A DNA stretch of 16,616 nt from Acanthaster planci. Its lineage: Eukaryota > Echinodermata > Asteroidea > Valvatida > Acanthasteridae. The stretch spans positions 165,991 to 182,606 of the forward strand of contig NW_019091590.1 in NCBI RefSeq assembly GCF_001949145.1. Reading direction: 5' to 3'. The first letter of the stretch is position 1. The number at the start of each line of letters is the position of its first letter. A program made the translations under genes and the position numbers. The notes beneath the pieces were generated by a model. The model was given only the letters and a program-made list of their open reading frames with translations. It made no database searches and was not told the origin of the DNA. Of the stretch, positions 1-8,602 are shown piece by piece.

Positions 1-1253
1 TTGAGCTTTTTCAGCTGATTTCTGCATGTATCATTTCACACATCCAGACAACTGCAGAAACTTGTCATAATTTCACATTTTTTGTGTCCGCAAGAAAACA
101 ATTTTAATAATCATTAGTATAAAGATGGGGATTTCTGACAATGCAACAGAAGTTTAGTTTGAAAAAAAAGTTGTACGCACATGTAGGCTGTTTAATTTTC
201 TAACTTACTTCCGATATTGGAGAAAATAATTCAAGTTCAGGGTTTATTTTTCATACTGTAGCGGTGAAAGCTAAAGCTTGTACTGGGTCTGCCCCCAGAA
301 AAAAGGATATATGTAGTTTAAACATTCATAATATAGTGAAATGAAGATTAATGATTAGGAAAAGGTGTTGAAATAAAAAATTCATGAATTTGTTAGCTGA
401 AAAAGTTACAAAAGTAGTATGTACAAACTGGCCATCCTAACTAATTTCTAAAGTGTTTTTGACAACTGAGCTTGACAGTTACAGTTATGTCCTCTTAATT
501 ACCAGTGAAATTGATTATATTGAGAAGCGGATTTTTATTATACGTTTTACGTGTTGTAATTTGCATCAATGGACTCACTGAATGAATTTGGTTCCAAAGG
601 AGGGGTCCCTGGTATCTTATAGTTGGTAGATGTAAGGAAGTTCTAAATTCAACGAGATGAAGCTACGGTAGTTGCATAAACTAGTGGCATAATTGTAGAT
701 TTTAGTGTTCCTTTTAAAAAGCTTCAATGTTTGGATTCAAAGAGTTTTTAGATTTACACGTTAGAGTACGCAAATGATATTTATAAATATCATCTACAGA
801 TAAAGTGTTGAATTTGACAGCCAGTCAGAATGATCGTTTGAGGCAGATCCATTTATCAATTTGAAGGATTTCTTCTGATTCATTAATAATTTGTCAAGGG
901 TAGGATCCATGAGTAATTCCTCAGACAAGTACATCATATTGAAGATGAGGCATGGATAACGTATTGTGAATAGAAATTAGAATACAGTGTGGGACAAAAT
1001 ATTTGTGTTTTGTAAGGACACGGAAGGTGCATGAAATAAGTGCAAGAACTTTCTGGTAATGCATTTTCCATGTTAACTTGTCATCAATTGAAAAGGTCAT
1101 TGATAACTGAGAGGCAATTTTGTTAAATGCTTAGATGGTTAACTCAGTCCAAGTGTTTAGTAATCTCTCCTTCAGCACACACCCATGAAGTATCCTTAGG
1201 AATTTTCCAGCCCAGGTCTCATAAAGAAATATATTATTATTTGTTCGCTGCAG
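1..1253 (+). other. Intron (3' part) upstream of the first visible HYR exon
   Basis: This AT-rich sequence shows no cysteine-patterned exon, RNA gene or recognisable repeat. It ends in the acceptor TTGTTCGCTGCAG before 1254. A second acceptor with a better pyrimidine run (TCTCTCCTTCAG, ending at 1175) is in the same phase and opens into the HYR1 frame. The donor of this intron lies outside the window. Confidence 0.6.
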
Positions 1254-1505
1254 TGGATAGCACTCCACCTACCATCCAGTTGTGCCCATCTAACATCAAC
1301 CGGGAGGTATCTTTGGGTGTTTCAAGAACAACTGTCACCTGGATACCACCGACTGCCACTGATAATTCGGGTCAGACACCCACTGTGTCATCCACTCACA
1401 CCCCAGGATCCACCTTCACTGTCGGCACAACTACAGTTACTTACACTTTTCGAGACCAGGCAGGCAATACCAACATCTGTCAGTTTGATGTCACAATAAC
1501 GGCAG
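1254..1505 (+). CDS. HYR domain exon 1 (HYR1)
   Basis: This phase 1-1 exon of 84 codons encodes one complete hyalin-repeat domain. Hallmarks visible are V-D-S-T-P-P near the start, Cys11 in the L-C-P motif, the V-T-W strand (28-30) followed by P-T-A-T-D-N-S-G (33-40), and the C-terminal D-Q-A-G-N...C-Q-F-D-V motif with Cys76. The two cysteines presumably form the domain disulfide. The acceptor is CTGCAG before 1254 and the donor is GTATGA after 1505. Reading past the donor reaches a stop six codons later. HYR1 is about 74% identical to HYR2 (62 of 84 residues by eye), and only a 124-bp intron (1506-1629) separates them, so the pair looks like a tandem duplication. The start codon is elsewhere. 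An acceptor at 1176 could extend the exon by 26 codons. Confidence 0.9.
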
Positions 1506-1629
1506 GTATGAAATTGACATCATGAAATTTCTGCAGAAAATTGAGAATCATTTCCAGGTGTTTTTGTGACTTCAACCTTTAACATTCTAAGGGTGATGAT
1601 TTTATGTACTTTTTATCTTTTTCATGCAG

Positions 1630-1881
1630 TGGATAATACTCCACCTGTCATCCAGCTCTGTCCGTCAAACATTAATCAGGAGATACCTTTAGGTGTTGCA
1701 AGTACAGTTGTCACCTGGACAGAACCAACTGCCACTGATAATTCAGGTCAGACACCCACAGTGACATTCACTCACACACCAGGATCCACCTTCACTCTCG
1801 GTGTGACTTCAGTTACCTACGTATTTCAAGATCAGGCGGGGAATTCCATCGTCTGCCAATTTGATGTGACAGTGACGTCAG
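1630..1881 (+). CDS. HYR domain exon 2 (HYR2)
   Basis: This phase 1-1 exon of 84 codons encodes a complete HYR domain, with V-D-N-T-P-P at the start, Cys11 (L-C-P), V-V-T-W-T-E-P-T-A-T-D-N-S-G in the middle, and D-Q-A-G-N-x-x-x-C76-Q-F at the end. The acceptor has a pyrimidine-rich tract (CTTTTTATCTTTTTCATGCAG). The donor is GTATGG. HYR1 and HYR3 also use GTATGR donors, which fits duplication of a single ancestral exon. It is the closest relative of HYR1 in the window and matches the HYR consensus well. It probably folds as one immunoglobulin-like unit in an extracellular array. Confidence 0.92.
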
Positions 1882-1904
1882 GTATGGACACTATGAGCCA
1901 GTTC

Positions 1905-1976
1905 CAGAGATGCCAACTTGTACGGTTTAGGCGAAATTTTTACGATTTGTTTAGTCCGTTTAGATTTTTACGATTT
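1905..1976 (+). repeat. Dispersed-repeat-like fragment with TTTTTACGATTT duplicates
   Basis: The 12-mer TTTTTACGATTT occurs at 1937-1948 and again at 1965-1976. The preceding CAGAGATGCCAACTT (1905-1919) recurs as its exact reverse complement at 2922-2936. This suggests remnants of a dispersed element, but one 15-base match in 16.6 kb is not strong on its own. Confidence 0.35.
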
Positions 1977-2555
1977 CCAACGCGAAGGTACAAAACCATA
2001 CAGTTGTGTATAAACTCTACGTAAGCCAGCATGGAGCCAGCTGGCCTCGCAATGCACATGTCAGAAATGTGTTGCTGGCATCCTGCAGTTTGTGCATACA
2101 AGCTGCATCAGTACCGGTAGAAACCAGCGTGGTTGAATAATCTGTTAGTGCAAATTAATGCTATGATGAATACGGGGCGAATAGGCTCGAATGCACCTCA
2201 TATGCCATGTGATTGTGTATGTCCATGCATGGTATATGTACCGAGATCGTACACACGTGTGTCAAACATCATGATCGTGCTAAAGTTGACCAAATTGGAG
2301 TGGAGGACTGTCAAGGATTTGAATCCTGGATATTTGGTGGTCTGGACTTGTTTTGCACCGTGGCAACAAGTGAGCAGAAGCTCAGGGACGAATACACCAA
2401 AAAATGGCCTTCATTGCAAAGTCTTGTTGTGGAGAAGCTTACATGTGTTGTAATGCATGTAACGGTGACATGATAAATATTGCCCACGCTAGATCTTACA
2501 GCACTGAGAAGCACATTAGTTAGGCCAAGAAAAAATAGTTCTGCTTCCAATTAAA

Positions 2556-2945
2556 TAGGGTCGGTAGGTAAGGATTTTTGACAATTTTTTGTGCTGATTG
2601 AATTGGACGAAAGTTACCAAAAATTGCTTCAAAAGTGATTAAAACAAAATCTCACCAAACTTAATGTGGAAATATAATCAACAATTAATTACAATTCACA
2701 CTTGCACAATGCTAGTCAGGTAAACACAAGTGTTTTGACATGAAAAGAAGTTGATGACAGGTATTCGTTTTGAAAAAAAGGACAGCAGGATTTTTAAAAA
2801 ACATTGGAAATTTTTTTTTCAAATTTACCAAATGAACATTTTTTGGGTCACACCAAAAAATTGGGGTCGGTTGGGAAACCGGACCTGGAAGTGCCTGAGA
2901 ATTACACTTTTTCATTTTGAAAAGTTGGCATCTCTGCAGTTTGGT
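2556..2945 (-). repeat. Possible old transposon remnant (GGGTCGGT motifs)
   Basis: Related GGGTCGGT motifs occur at 2558-2565 and 2864-2871. The minus-strand end carries the CAGAGATGCCAACTT word shared with the other strand at 1905-1919. Homopolymer-rich sequence lies between. No terminal inverted repeat or coding region is clear, so the limits are approximate and the identity is unknown. Confidence 0.25.
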
Positions 2946-3789
2946 ATTTCAAAAAGCCAAGGTCTCTTGGGAAAAGAGCGCACTCTCGATTCAGCTATGG
3001 CTGCGCTGATAGGACAGACTGTTGTATGTGTGCTTAGCTGTTCCCAAATAACCTTGTTCTGGGCATGTGCTGTTGGAATACCAAACTGGTTCAGCATTAA
3101 TTGTTTTGCCAGACATCAGTTTGGTTGCCTTTTTTTCACCCTGTTAATATGCACCGCCCTGTGACTTAACTTTCTAGTGTAGTTACTACCTTGCAAAATG
3201 TATGTTCTTTTGTTTGGGGCAGTTATGGCAGAAAATTGGATGCAGAAAAGCCCCAATCAGTTTGTCTCCAGGAACAAGCCCTAATTTAATTGCGCAAAAA
3301 GAAGTATGTGAATGCTCAGCGTAGTGTGTGCAGCTTCTTTTTGAAAAGTCTCCCACAAAAAACTTAATTCAGTCATTTTTGAGTGGACATCCTCAGAATG
3401 TCCCTGACCTGTGTCGTCAATCAGATTCAGAGATAAGCATTAACGGGAAGTTGACCTAGGTGTCTGAAATGCAGGTGGTAGGGATCTTTCCTGTATCTGA
3501 AATGAGCCAGAATACCCTGCCTTTACTCCACTGCATTTGCTGTCTGCAGCGACAACTACTAGACAAATCAAACAAGCTCTCCAAGAGAGCAAACATACTA
3601 GCTCTCGGAAGCAACTGTTCAGATAGTGGCGCAGACAAGTTCCTAGCAGATTTTTCTGTATCCTTTTTGGCATACTGTATCACAAATCCCCCCTATTTAC
3701 CACTAAGTTTTTTTACTCCCCACTGGTGACGCCAAAGGGCCATCTTGCATTTTTCCTTGTCCCTCCTTGGGCCCATGTGTGTGTATAGG

Positions 3790-3915
3790 TTGGTGGAAGA
3801 TGTTTTCCTACCATATCTAGAAAGGACTTGCCGTGTCAGTTTCAAACTTGGTGTGTAGGAGCCTATTGATTTTGGACTCCAAAAGTTACAGGTCAAGGTC
3901 ATTTTATAAAACCAA
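3790..3915 (+). repeat. Fragment resembling a dispersed repeat of marine invertebrate genomes
   Basis: The stretch contains AACTTGGTGTGTAGG, CCTATTGATTTTGGACTC and AGGTCAAGGTCA in that order. From memory, this arrangement is typical of a dispersed repeat seen in several marine invertebrate genomes. I cannot check this here. The borders are approximate and no open frame of interest is present. Confidence 0.4.
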
Positions 3916-4009
3916 CATTGAAACCAAGGAAATGCTTTTTGTGATCCCAAAGAATAGTCATGCAATTGTGTTTTGTTAAAACATCATTTTTGTGTTTTTC
4001 TTTCTTTAG

Positions 4010-4264
4010 TGGACCTCACTGGCCCTCAGATAATCTACTGTCCTCCTGACGTGACTCGCACCATCCTACGAGGCACTGGTCCTGTCATTGTCACGTGGCA
4101 AGAACCGTCTGTGATTGACAATTCGGGTATTGCACCCAGTGTGTCCAACACTCACAATTCTGGAGATTCCTTCTCTGCCACTGTGAGTACGTCCGTCACC
4201 TACACGTTCACCGATGCCGCTGGCAACAGCGCCATATGCACATTCACCATATCAATTACTGAAG
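4010..4264 (+). CDS. HYR domain exon 3 (HYR3)
   Basis: This phase 1-1 exon of 85 codons encodes a complete HYR domain. It shows V-D-L-T-G-P, Cys11 in Y-C-P, V-T-W-Q-E-P, D-N-S-G (37-40), a T-Y-T-F strand, and D-A-A-G-N-S-A-I-C77-T-F. It is clearly more diverged from HYR1 and HYR2 than those are from each other, and one codon longer. The donor is GTATGG. The next exon begins the EGF array, so this marks the HYR-to-EGF switch in the protein. Confidence 0.92.
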
Positions 4265-5380
4265 GTATGGGTTCCTGATTGTATTTGCTCTGTACATTGA
4301 CTGTAAAGAATGCTTTATTTTCCTGTATCACATGGAACAGATTTGGGCCAGTGAAAATGAAGGAGTCAAAAACCAAAATAAGGAAATAGCATTGTGATTT
4401 TTATCCATTTGTTTCAGTCCCAGTCTGCCACAGGAAGTAAAGCATTGCAGCAATGGATATTTCTATAGCTTTATACTCTTACTAAATGAATTAAATTTAT
4501 TTGACATCTCTTTTCGGTTAAATGCATTGGAAAGTGCAGTTATTAAAACATGAAAAAATTTTGTCCACGCTTTCCTGGACAGTGTGGGCGCTGTTGCTGT
4601 GATGTCATGCAAGGAAGACATGTTTCAGTGTATAGGTTTTTCTGTTCAAAATATGAACCCAGAAATTACTGATTTAAAACATTCTTAGAAAGATTGTGTG
4701 CTTGCTAAATGCTATGTACAGTACTTACACAACAACAAATCACTAAAGAAAAGAAGATTCGGACCAGTAAAATCTGGAAAACGTTAAGCCCGTTTTTGTG
4801 CATAAACCAACTACATTTTAGTTCTTTTGAAATGATATCTCAGTTTTCTTCATGAATATGAAAATATTCATTAGCATAAAAACCAGAAAGGAAGCAAAAT
4901 GCTGTCTAAAACAGTGAAACAAAATTGAATGTGAGGCTAACTGAGACACAAAGAAGTGCAGTTTAAATTTCAAATGTTGAATTGCAGCTACCCTATTTTG
5001 CAGACACATAATGTAACCATAATAGACGAATGTTGCTGTTGAACGTATGGTAATGGTCTTTATGACAATCTGCATTTCTAAAAAATATTTGGAACGTTAT
5101 AAGGACAATTTATAACAACCTTTTTAAGAAATACCGAAACTGTTGTAACAGATAATGTTGGGTCCTAACATTTTTAACTCAGTTTGGCTACATTAAATTA
5201 GAATGCTGTTATGGCAACATGCCCTAGACAGCGAGAAAACTCCATATGGGTTTTGTTGCTAAAACAATATACAAGAACATTATTGCAATGCATTACCAAC
5301 ATTATCACAGTGTTTCAGGGGTATGAATGTTTTTGTTTGCCAGGTTTCTATGTTTCCATTGTCTGTGTTTTCCTTTGTAG
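4265..5380 (+). other. Intron HYR3-EGF1 (1,116 bp)
   Basis: No exon or RNA gene is recognised. A 40-codon cysteine-containing frame at 4550-4672 has no splice borders in the right phase and no EGF or HYR spacing. A small hairpin (GAATAT, 4-base loop, ATATTC) lies at about 4855-4870. The acceptor is TTTTCCTTTGTAG before 5381. Confidence 0.65.
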
Positions 5381-5494
5381 TGAATCCTTGCGACACCCAA
5401 CAGTGCCAAAATGGTGGGATGTGTGTCCCTAGTTCGCTGGAGGCAATTCGCTGCGTCTGCCCAGCTTGTTACTCGGGAGATCGCTGTCAGATTT
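5381..5494 (+). CDS. EGF-like exon 1 (EGF1), seven cysteines
   Basis: This phase 1-1 exon of 38 codons encodes one EGF-like domain. Cysteines are at residues 4, 9, 15, 25, 27, 30 and 36. The canonical six are 4, 9, 15, 25, 27 and 36, with the usual N-G-G between C2 and C3. The additional Cys30 sits where EGF domains normally have Gly (C-P-A-C-Y-S-G), the same place as the second extra Cys of EGF2 to EGF5. Its expected partner, five residues before C4, is absent (the position is Leu20), so Cys30 looks unpaired within the domain. The donor is read as GTGGGT after 5494. It is a weaker match than most but is the phase-1 site that keeps the frame into EGF2. Confidence 0.88.
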
Positions 5495-5900
5495 GTGGGT
5501 TTGAGGTTTAAAATTTGTGCCTTCTTACTACGTCATTATTGAGCTGATCTTGCCCAGCCACCACTGATATCATCACCTGCAGGATCCTACAACATGAGTC
5601 TGTAGACCATTTTTCTAGTCATCTTGTTTTGTTAAAGAAAGAGCAAATTGAACTCTCTGTTTGCATGTAACACTCACTTTACCAGCCTGATGGTAAGGAA
5701 CTTCATGCGGATGAAAATGTTGAAGGTTCCTCTTGATTTGCATGATTCTTTAAGAACTTGAACTTAAAAGTGGCTCTAGCAACTTCTGACTCGTATTGTG
5801 AAGTTTGGGTCACGCCTCTGAATCTTCCCCGACAGCATCCTTCATCCTCGTCAAACCTGGGTAATTTGATTTCTTTGGGTCTTTCTCCAAATTTCAATAG
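5495..5900 (+). other. Intron EGF1-EGF2 (406 bp)
   Basis: It contains a solo arm (about 5767-5815) related to the inverted-repeat element in the EGF5-EGF6 intron. No partner arm is visible nearby. Nothing else is recognised. The acceptor is CCAAATTTCAATAG before 5901. Confidence 0.65.
5767..5815 (-). repeat. Solo arm related to the MITE-like element at 8603-8856
   Basis: The sequence AAAAGTGGCTCT, GCAACTT, GACTC and GGGTCAC, in this order and spacing, matches the right arm at 8808-8855 at roughly 35 of 49 positions with one indel (counted by eye). There is no inverted partner within the same intron, so this is a broken copy, or another family member whose second arm has decayed. Confidence 0.5.
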
Positions 5901-6023
5901 TCGCCGATGCCTGCCAGTCCAACTCTTGCCAGAATGGTGCTCAGTGTGTAGCTGTGGCAGGGTCCTGCACGGCTTACGAATGCCAGTGCACAGGATGTTT
6001 CACCGGAACGTTCTGTACAGAAG
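5901..6023 (+). CDS. EGF-like exon 2 (EGF2), eight-cysteine variant
   Basis: This phase 1-1 exon of 41 codons encodes an EGF-like domain with cysteines at residues 5, 10, 16, 23, 28, 30, 33 and 39. The pattern is C-x4-C-x5-C-x6-C-x4-C-x-C-x2-C-x5-C. Cys23 (in S-C-T-A-Y-E-C) and Cys33 (in T-G-C-F-T-G) are extra to the six EGF cysteines. Their joint presence suggests a fourth disulfide; that is inference. Q-N-G-A-Q between C2 and C3 is standard. The acceptor is TTTCAATAG and the donor is GTGAGG. Its frame is closed just outside the exon, as expected for a short exon. Confidence 0.9.
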
Positions 6024-6659
6024 GTGAGGCTCTGAGGTCAAAGTTCATCCCAGCAGGTGCAGAACTACAGTGTATATAACCTGGAGAAAACCTGGGAAAG
6101 TGTGACTTTTGAGAAACAGCAGTATCTGCTGTCAGTGGCACCATCAACTTTGCTTAATACTCATTTGTTCTCAGTTGTTGAGCTGTTTGTGTTTTTATTT
6201 TTTTGAATAAAGAAATGGGTGTGCCTAAGATGTTTTGATGAAAAGATAGGTATCCATTGCTCCCTGCATTGCTCAGGAAACTGAAATAGAGAAAATGGTC
6301 CACTTCGTTTAAGTAAAACTCATCAAGTTGCAAAAAAATTGTCACTTATTTTTGATTTGAAGTATTCTCAGCCATTGGTTTTAGCATAAAGCCTTCAAAG
6401 AGCTAGGAGAAATCAAATTGCAAATGTCAAATAATGCACTATTAGAAATGCTAAATTTTTTCTTAATTTTTCCTCTCGGCCTAAGTAACAAAGGTTCTGG
6501 CCAATAAGATATAAATACAAATCAATATTTTCTCTATTTTATTAAATTTTTGGACTCTCCTGTTTGCTGTTCCCGAAGTTTCAAATTAGAAAATGTGTGA
6601 GTATTTAGTGCCTATGGTTTGAATTAACAGTATATCCGTACATTTTATTAATTCACCAG
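6024..6659 (+). other. Intron EGF2-EGF3 (636 bp)
   Basis: It is strongly AT-rich, with nothing recognised beyond homopolymer runs. The acceptor TTATTAATTCACCAG before 6660 has a modest pyrimidine tract, but it is the one that gives phase 1. The AG ten bases later would break the phase. Confidence 0.6.
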
Positions 6660-6782
6660 CTTCAAGCAGCTGCGCCAACCACCAATGCAATAATGGCGCT
6701 GTGTGCACTGTCAACACCAACAACTGCCTAGAGTACATTTGCAACTGTCCTCCATGCTTCCAGGGGCAATTTTGTGAACTGG
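6660..6782 (+). CDS. EGF-like exon 3 (EGF3), eight-cysteine variant
   Basis: This phase 1-1 exon of 41 codons has cysteines at residues 5, 10, 16, 23, 28, 30, 33 and 39, exactly the spacing of EGF2. The extra pair is Cys23 (N-N-C-L-E-Y-I-C) and Cys33 (C-P-P-C-F-Q-G). N-N-G-A-V lies between C2 and C3. It has no calcium-binding D-x-D/E-C signature before C1 and no O-fucose site. The donor is GTGAGA. Identical spacing in EGF2, EGF3 and EGF5 points to exon duplication of one variant ancestor. Confidence 0.9.
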
Positions 6783-7375
6783 GTGAGAGAACAGTCCGGA
6801 TGATGGACCGAGTCTTGGGACTTTACCGGAGCTTGATCAGACCAGAATTATTTTTGACAAAAGACCTCTGCACTGATTACATTGCACTCTTTTTTAACAT
6901 GTGCTTCCTCATGGTGCTACTTTTGGAGTGTGGACCTCCTCAGGCTGCACGGAAAAGGGTACAATTAAACAAAGTGTGATATCATCAGTACATAGGCCTA
7001 TTTCTCATTCATGTCATAAAATGTTTGCCGCACCCCCAAAGTATTTATTTGTTTCATAAGGTGTACTCACCTCGAGGCACAAATCTTGTGAAGGGTAAAG
7101 AGCTTTTGATCATAGCAATGTATTTGTGAATTTGTACCAGCTTTCCAAGCAGCAGTTGAAGTAAAAAATATTATATTTCAAAACTGTTCCCACTGTATAC
7201 AAAAATTTAAAGTAAAGTTGAAATGAAGATTTAGTTTTCTAAAAGGCCCAACAATCATAGCACAGAATGGTAGAATATATGCCCTGTCTTGTGGCCTGAT
7301 AGCATGATTCCTCCCTGGATACTTCATGGGCACTTCATACATCCAGTAATTTCTTTTTTTTTTTATCACCGTTAG
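6783..7375 (+). other. Intron EGF3-EGF4 (593 bp)
   Basis: No exon, RNA gene or repeat is recognised. A long T-run precedes the acceptor TTTTATCACCGTTAG at 7375. The reading frame of EGF3 stays open about 65 codons past the donor, with no domain-like content, and I take this as chance. Confidence 0.6.
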
Positions 7376-7510
7376 CCATTAATCCCTGCCAGAATCACAA
7401 CTGTCAAAACGGTGGACAGTGTCAGCCAACCGTTTCCAACTCGGAATTCTCCTGCACGGAGTACAGGTGCCAGTGCCCGCCTTGCTTCATTGGAGCATTC
7501 TGTACTCAAC
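7376..7510 (+). CDS. EGF-like exon 4 (EGF4), eight-cysteine variant
   Basis: This phase 1-1 exon of 45 codons has cysteines at residues 5, 10, 16, 27, 32, 34, 37 and 43. The extra pair is Cys27 (F-S-C-T-E-Y-R-C) and Cys37 (C-P-P-C-F-I-G). The loop from C3 to the first extra Cys is ten residues rather than six, so length varies only in this loop. The distances from the first extra Cys to C4 (x4) and from C5 to the second extra Cys (x2) do not change. The donor GTAAGT is a perfect consensus. N-G-G-Q precedes C3 as in ordinary EGF domains. Confidence 0.92.
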
Positions 7511-8132
7511 GTAAGTCTCGGAGGAATGAAGTTCTTTGTTTGTTTTTCGTTTTAGAATAAAAGCATTCCTGGCCATAAAGTTAATGCATGCCTCTCGTTT
7601 AGATTATCTGCAGAACTTGAGCTGGTTGGAATGTAGCTCACTGTTTGGTCTACTCCTCTTAAAGACTATCACGAGACCATCCCAAACCAAGTCCAAGACC
7701 ACCAGTCTGAATTCACAAACTATTCAAGTGACCTCCAACATGAGCGTTGTTTTGTCATTGTTAAGCCTGTTACTCATGACTGATCTTGTTGGCACTTGTG
7801 TGTATGCGGTACTGTAAAAAAAAATTGTACTGAACTGTGATGGGCCTATGCTAAAAGTATAGGAATAAAGGGTTACCCTACTGAAGTTCAGCACGGGTAC
7901 CTGAGCATTTGTAAAAGAAGTCTAAATTCAAAGAAAAAAAGGAAACACCAAACATGGGAGATGCATTCAAATGGCCAATTTTGTCTTTCCCAAATTGCTT
8001 GTCAATAAACTTTAAATTCTAATATCTCTCATTTTCTTCATCTAAAGATTTACTCAGTGATCTGTTCCAATACTCGGCCCTTCTGCCAATGCACCACAAT
8101 GTTTGTCTCTGTCGTTTTTTAATTTCTCACAG
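7511..8132 (+). other. Intron EGF4-EGF5 (622 bp)
   Basis: No exon, RNA gene or repeat is recognised. A 93-codon open frame at 7536-7817 begins in the donor region and carries no cysteine pattern, so it looks like chance. The acceptor is TTTTTTAATTTCTCACAG before 8133. Confidence 0.6.
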
Positions 8133-8255
8133 CCCGTGATCCCTGTCAGCCGAATCCCTGCAGCAATGGGGGTCAGTGTTCGGCTCTCTCTACCTCCTGT
8201 TTCTCCTACTCCTGCCAGTGCGTAGGCTGCTTCACTGGCTACAACTGCCAAGTGG
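8133..8255 (+). CDS. EGF-like exon 5 (EGF5), eight-cysteine variant
   Basis: This phase 1-1 exon of 41 codons has cysteines at residues 5, 10, 16, 23, 28, 30, 33 and 39, the same spacing as EGF2 and EGF3. The extra pair is Cys23 (T-S-C-F-S-Y-S-C) and Cys33 (V-G-C-F-T-G). S-N-G-G-Q precedes C3. The split first codon joins C from EGF4 with CC to give Pro, the only exon of the block not starting in Ala, Val or Phe. The donor is GTGAGT. The opposite strand has a 94-codon open frame here, which is a shadow of this exon. Confidence 0.92.
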
Positions 8256-8487
8256 GTGAGTCTTGCAGCTTCCCTTGTCATCCCGTCCGTCAAAACTTTT
8301 TTATGAATCGTCCATGAGGCTGTTGGTTGCTTCGACATAGTACCTTTGAACCTTACACCAATAACAAGGTGCTAGGCTGTACATGTGTAGACGTTCTCTG
8401 CCGCAGCCTGAGTTCATAGTTTATATATTCTAAATTTTGAAAAACAGATTTTTAAAGTTGGAAAGGAATTGATGTGAAAACGTATTG

Positions 8488-8535
8488 ATTAATTATATTC
8501 TGACATAAGTGGACATTAATTATAATCTGGCATAA
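8488..8535 (+). repeat. Degenerate tandem duplication, 27-bp period
   Basis: ATTAATTATATTCTGACATAA (8488-8508) is followed 27 bp later by ATTAATTATAATCTGGCATAA (8515-8535, 19 of 21 identical by eye). It is a short local duplication of no evident function. Confidence 0.45.
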
Positions 8536-8602
8536 CCACTATTTAAAAATGTTAGCATTTACATCAGATTCATCCTTTTTGCAGGCAAAGAGAGTACTCC
8601 TT

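Larger units (their letters stand above)
1882..4009 (+). other. Intron HYR2-HYR3 (2,128 bp)
   Basis: This is the longest intron in view. I found no extra exon in it. It holds three stretches that look like dispersed repeat debris: one near 1905-1976 with two TTTTTACGATTT copies, one near 2556-2945 with GGGTCGGT motifs, and one near 3790-3915. Open frames at 2133-2473 and 2751-3164 have no domain signature or cysteine pattern, and I take them as chance. The acceptor is TTTTTCTTTCTTTAG before 4010. Confidence 0.65.

Noticed and set aside
1140-1230. Possible relic HYR exon upstream of HYR1 (E-V-S-L-G similarity)
   Set aside because: The similarity covers only about 20 bases at roughly 60% and there is no Cys-Pro or D-x-x-G-N motif. 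The possible use of the acceptor at 1176 is reported separately.
2133-2550. Overlapping open frames on both strands in the HYR2-HYR3 intron
   Set aside because: They have no domain pattern, mutually overlapping frames, and no splice borders in phase 1.
2751-3164. 137-codon open frame on the + strand
   Set aside because: It runs through homopolymer-rich, repeat-like sequence. The translation has no recognisable domain, and its Lys/Phe-rich start reflects A and T runs.
4550-4672. Cysteine-rich 40-codon frame in the HYR3-EGF1 intron
   Set aside because: Cysteines cluster as C-G-R-C-C-C without EGF or HYR spacing, and no phase-1 acceptor and donor surround it.
6783-6979. Continuation of the EGF3 frame past its exon
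   Set aside because: The donor GTGAGA is good and the next exon needs phase 1. The extra residues show no domain features.
8054-8338. 94-codon minus-strand frame
   Set aside because: It is the shadow of the EGF5 exon on the + strand, which has the clear cysteine pattern and splice borders.
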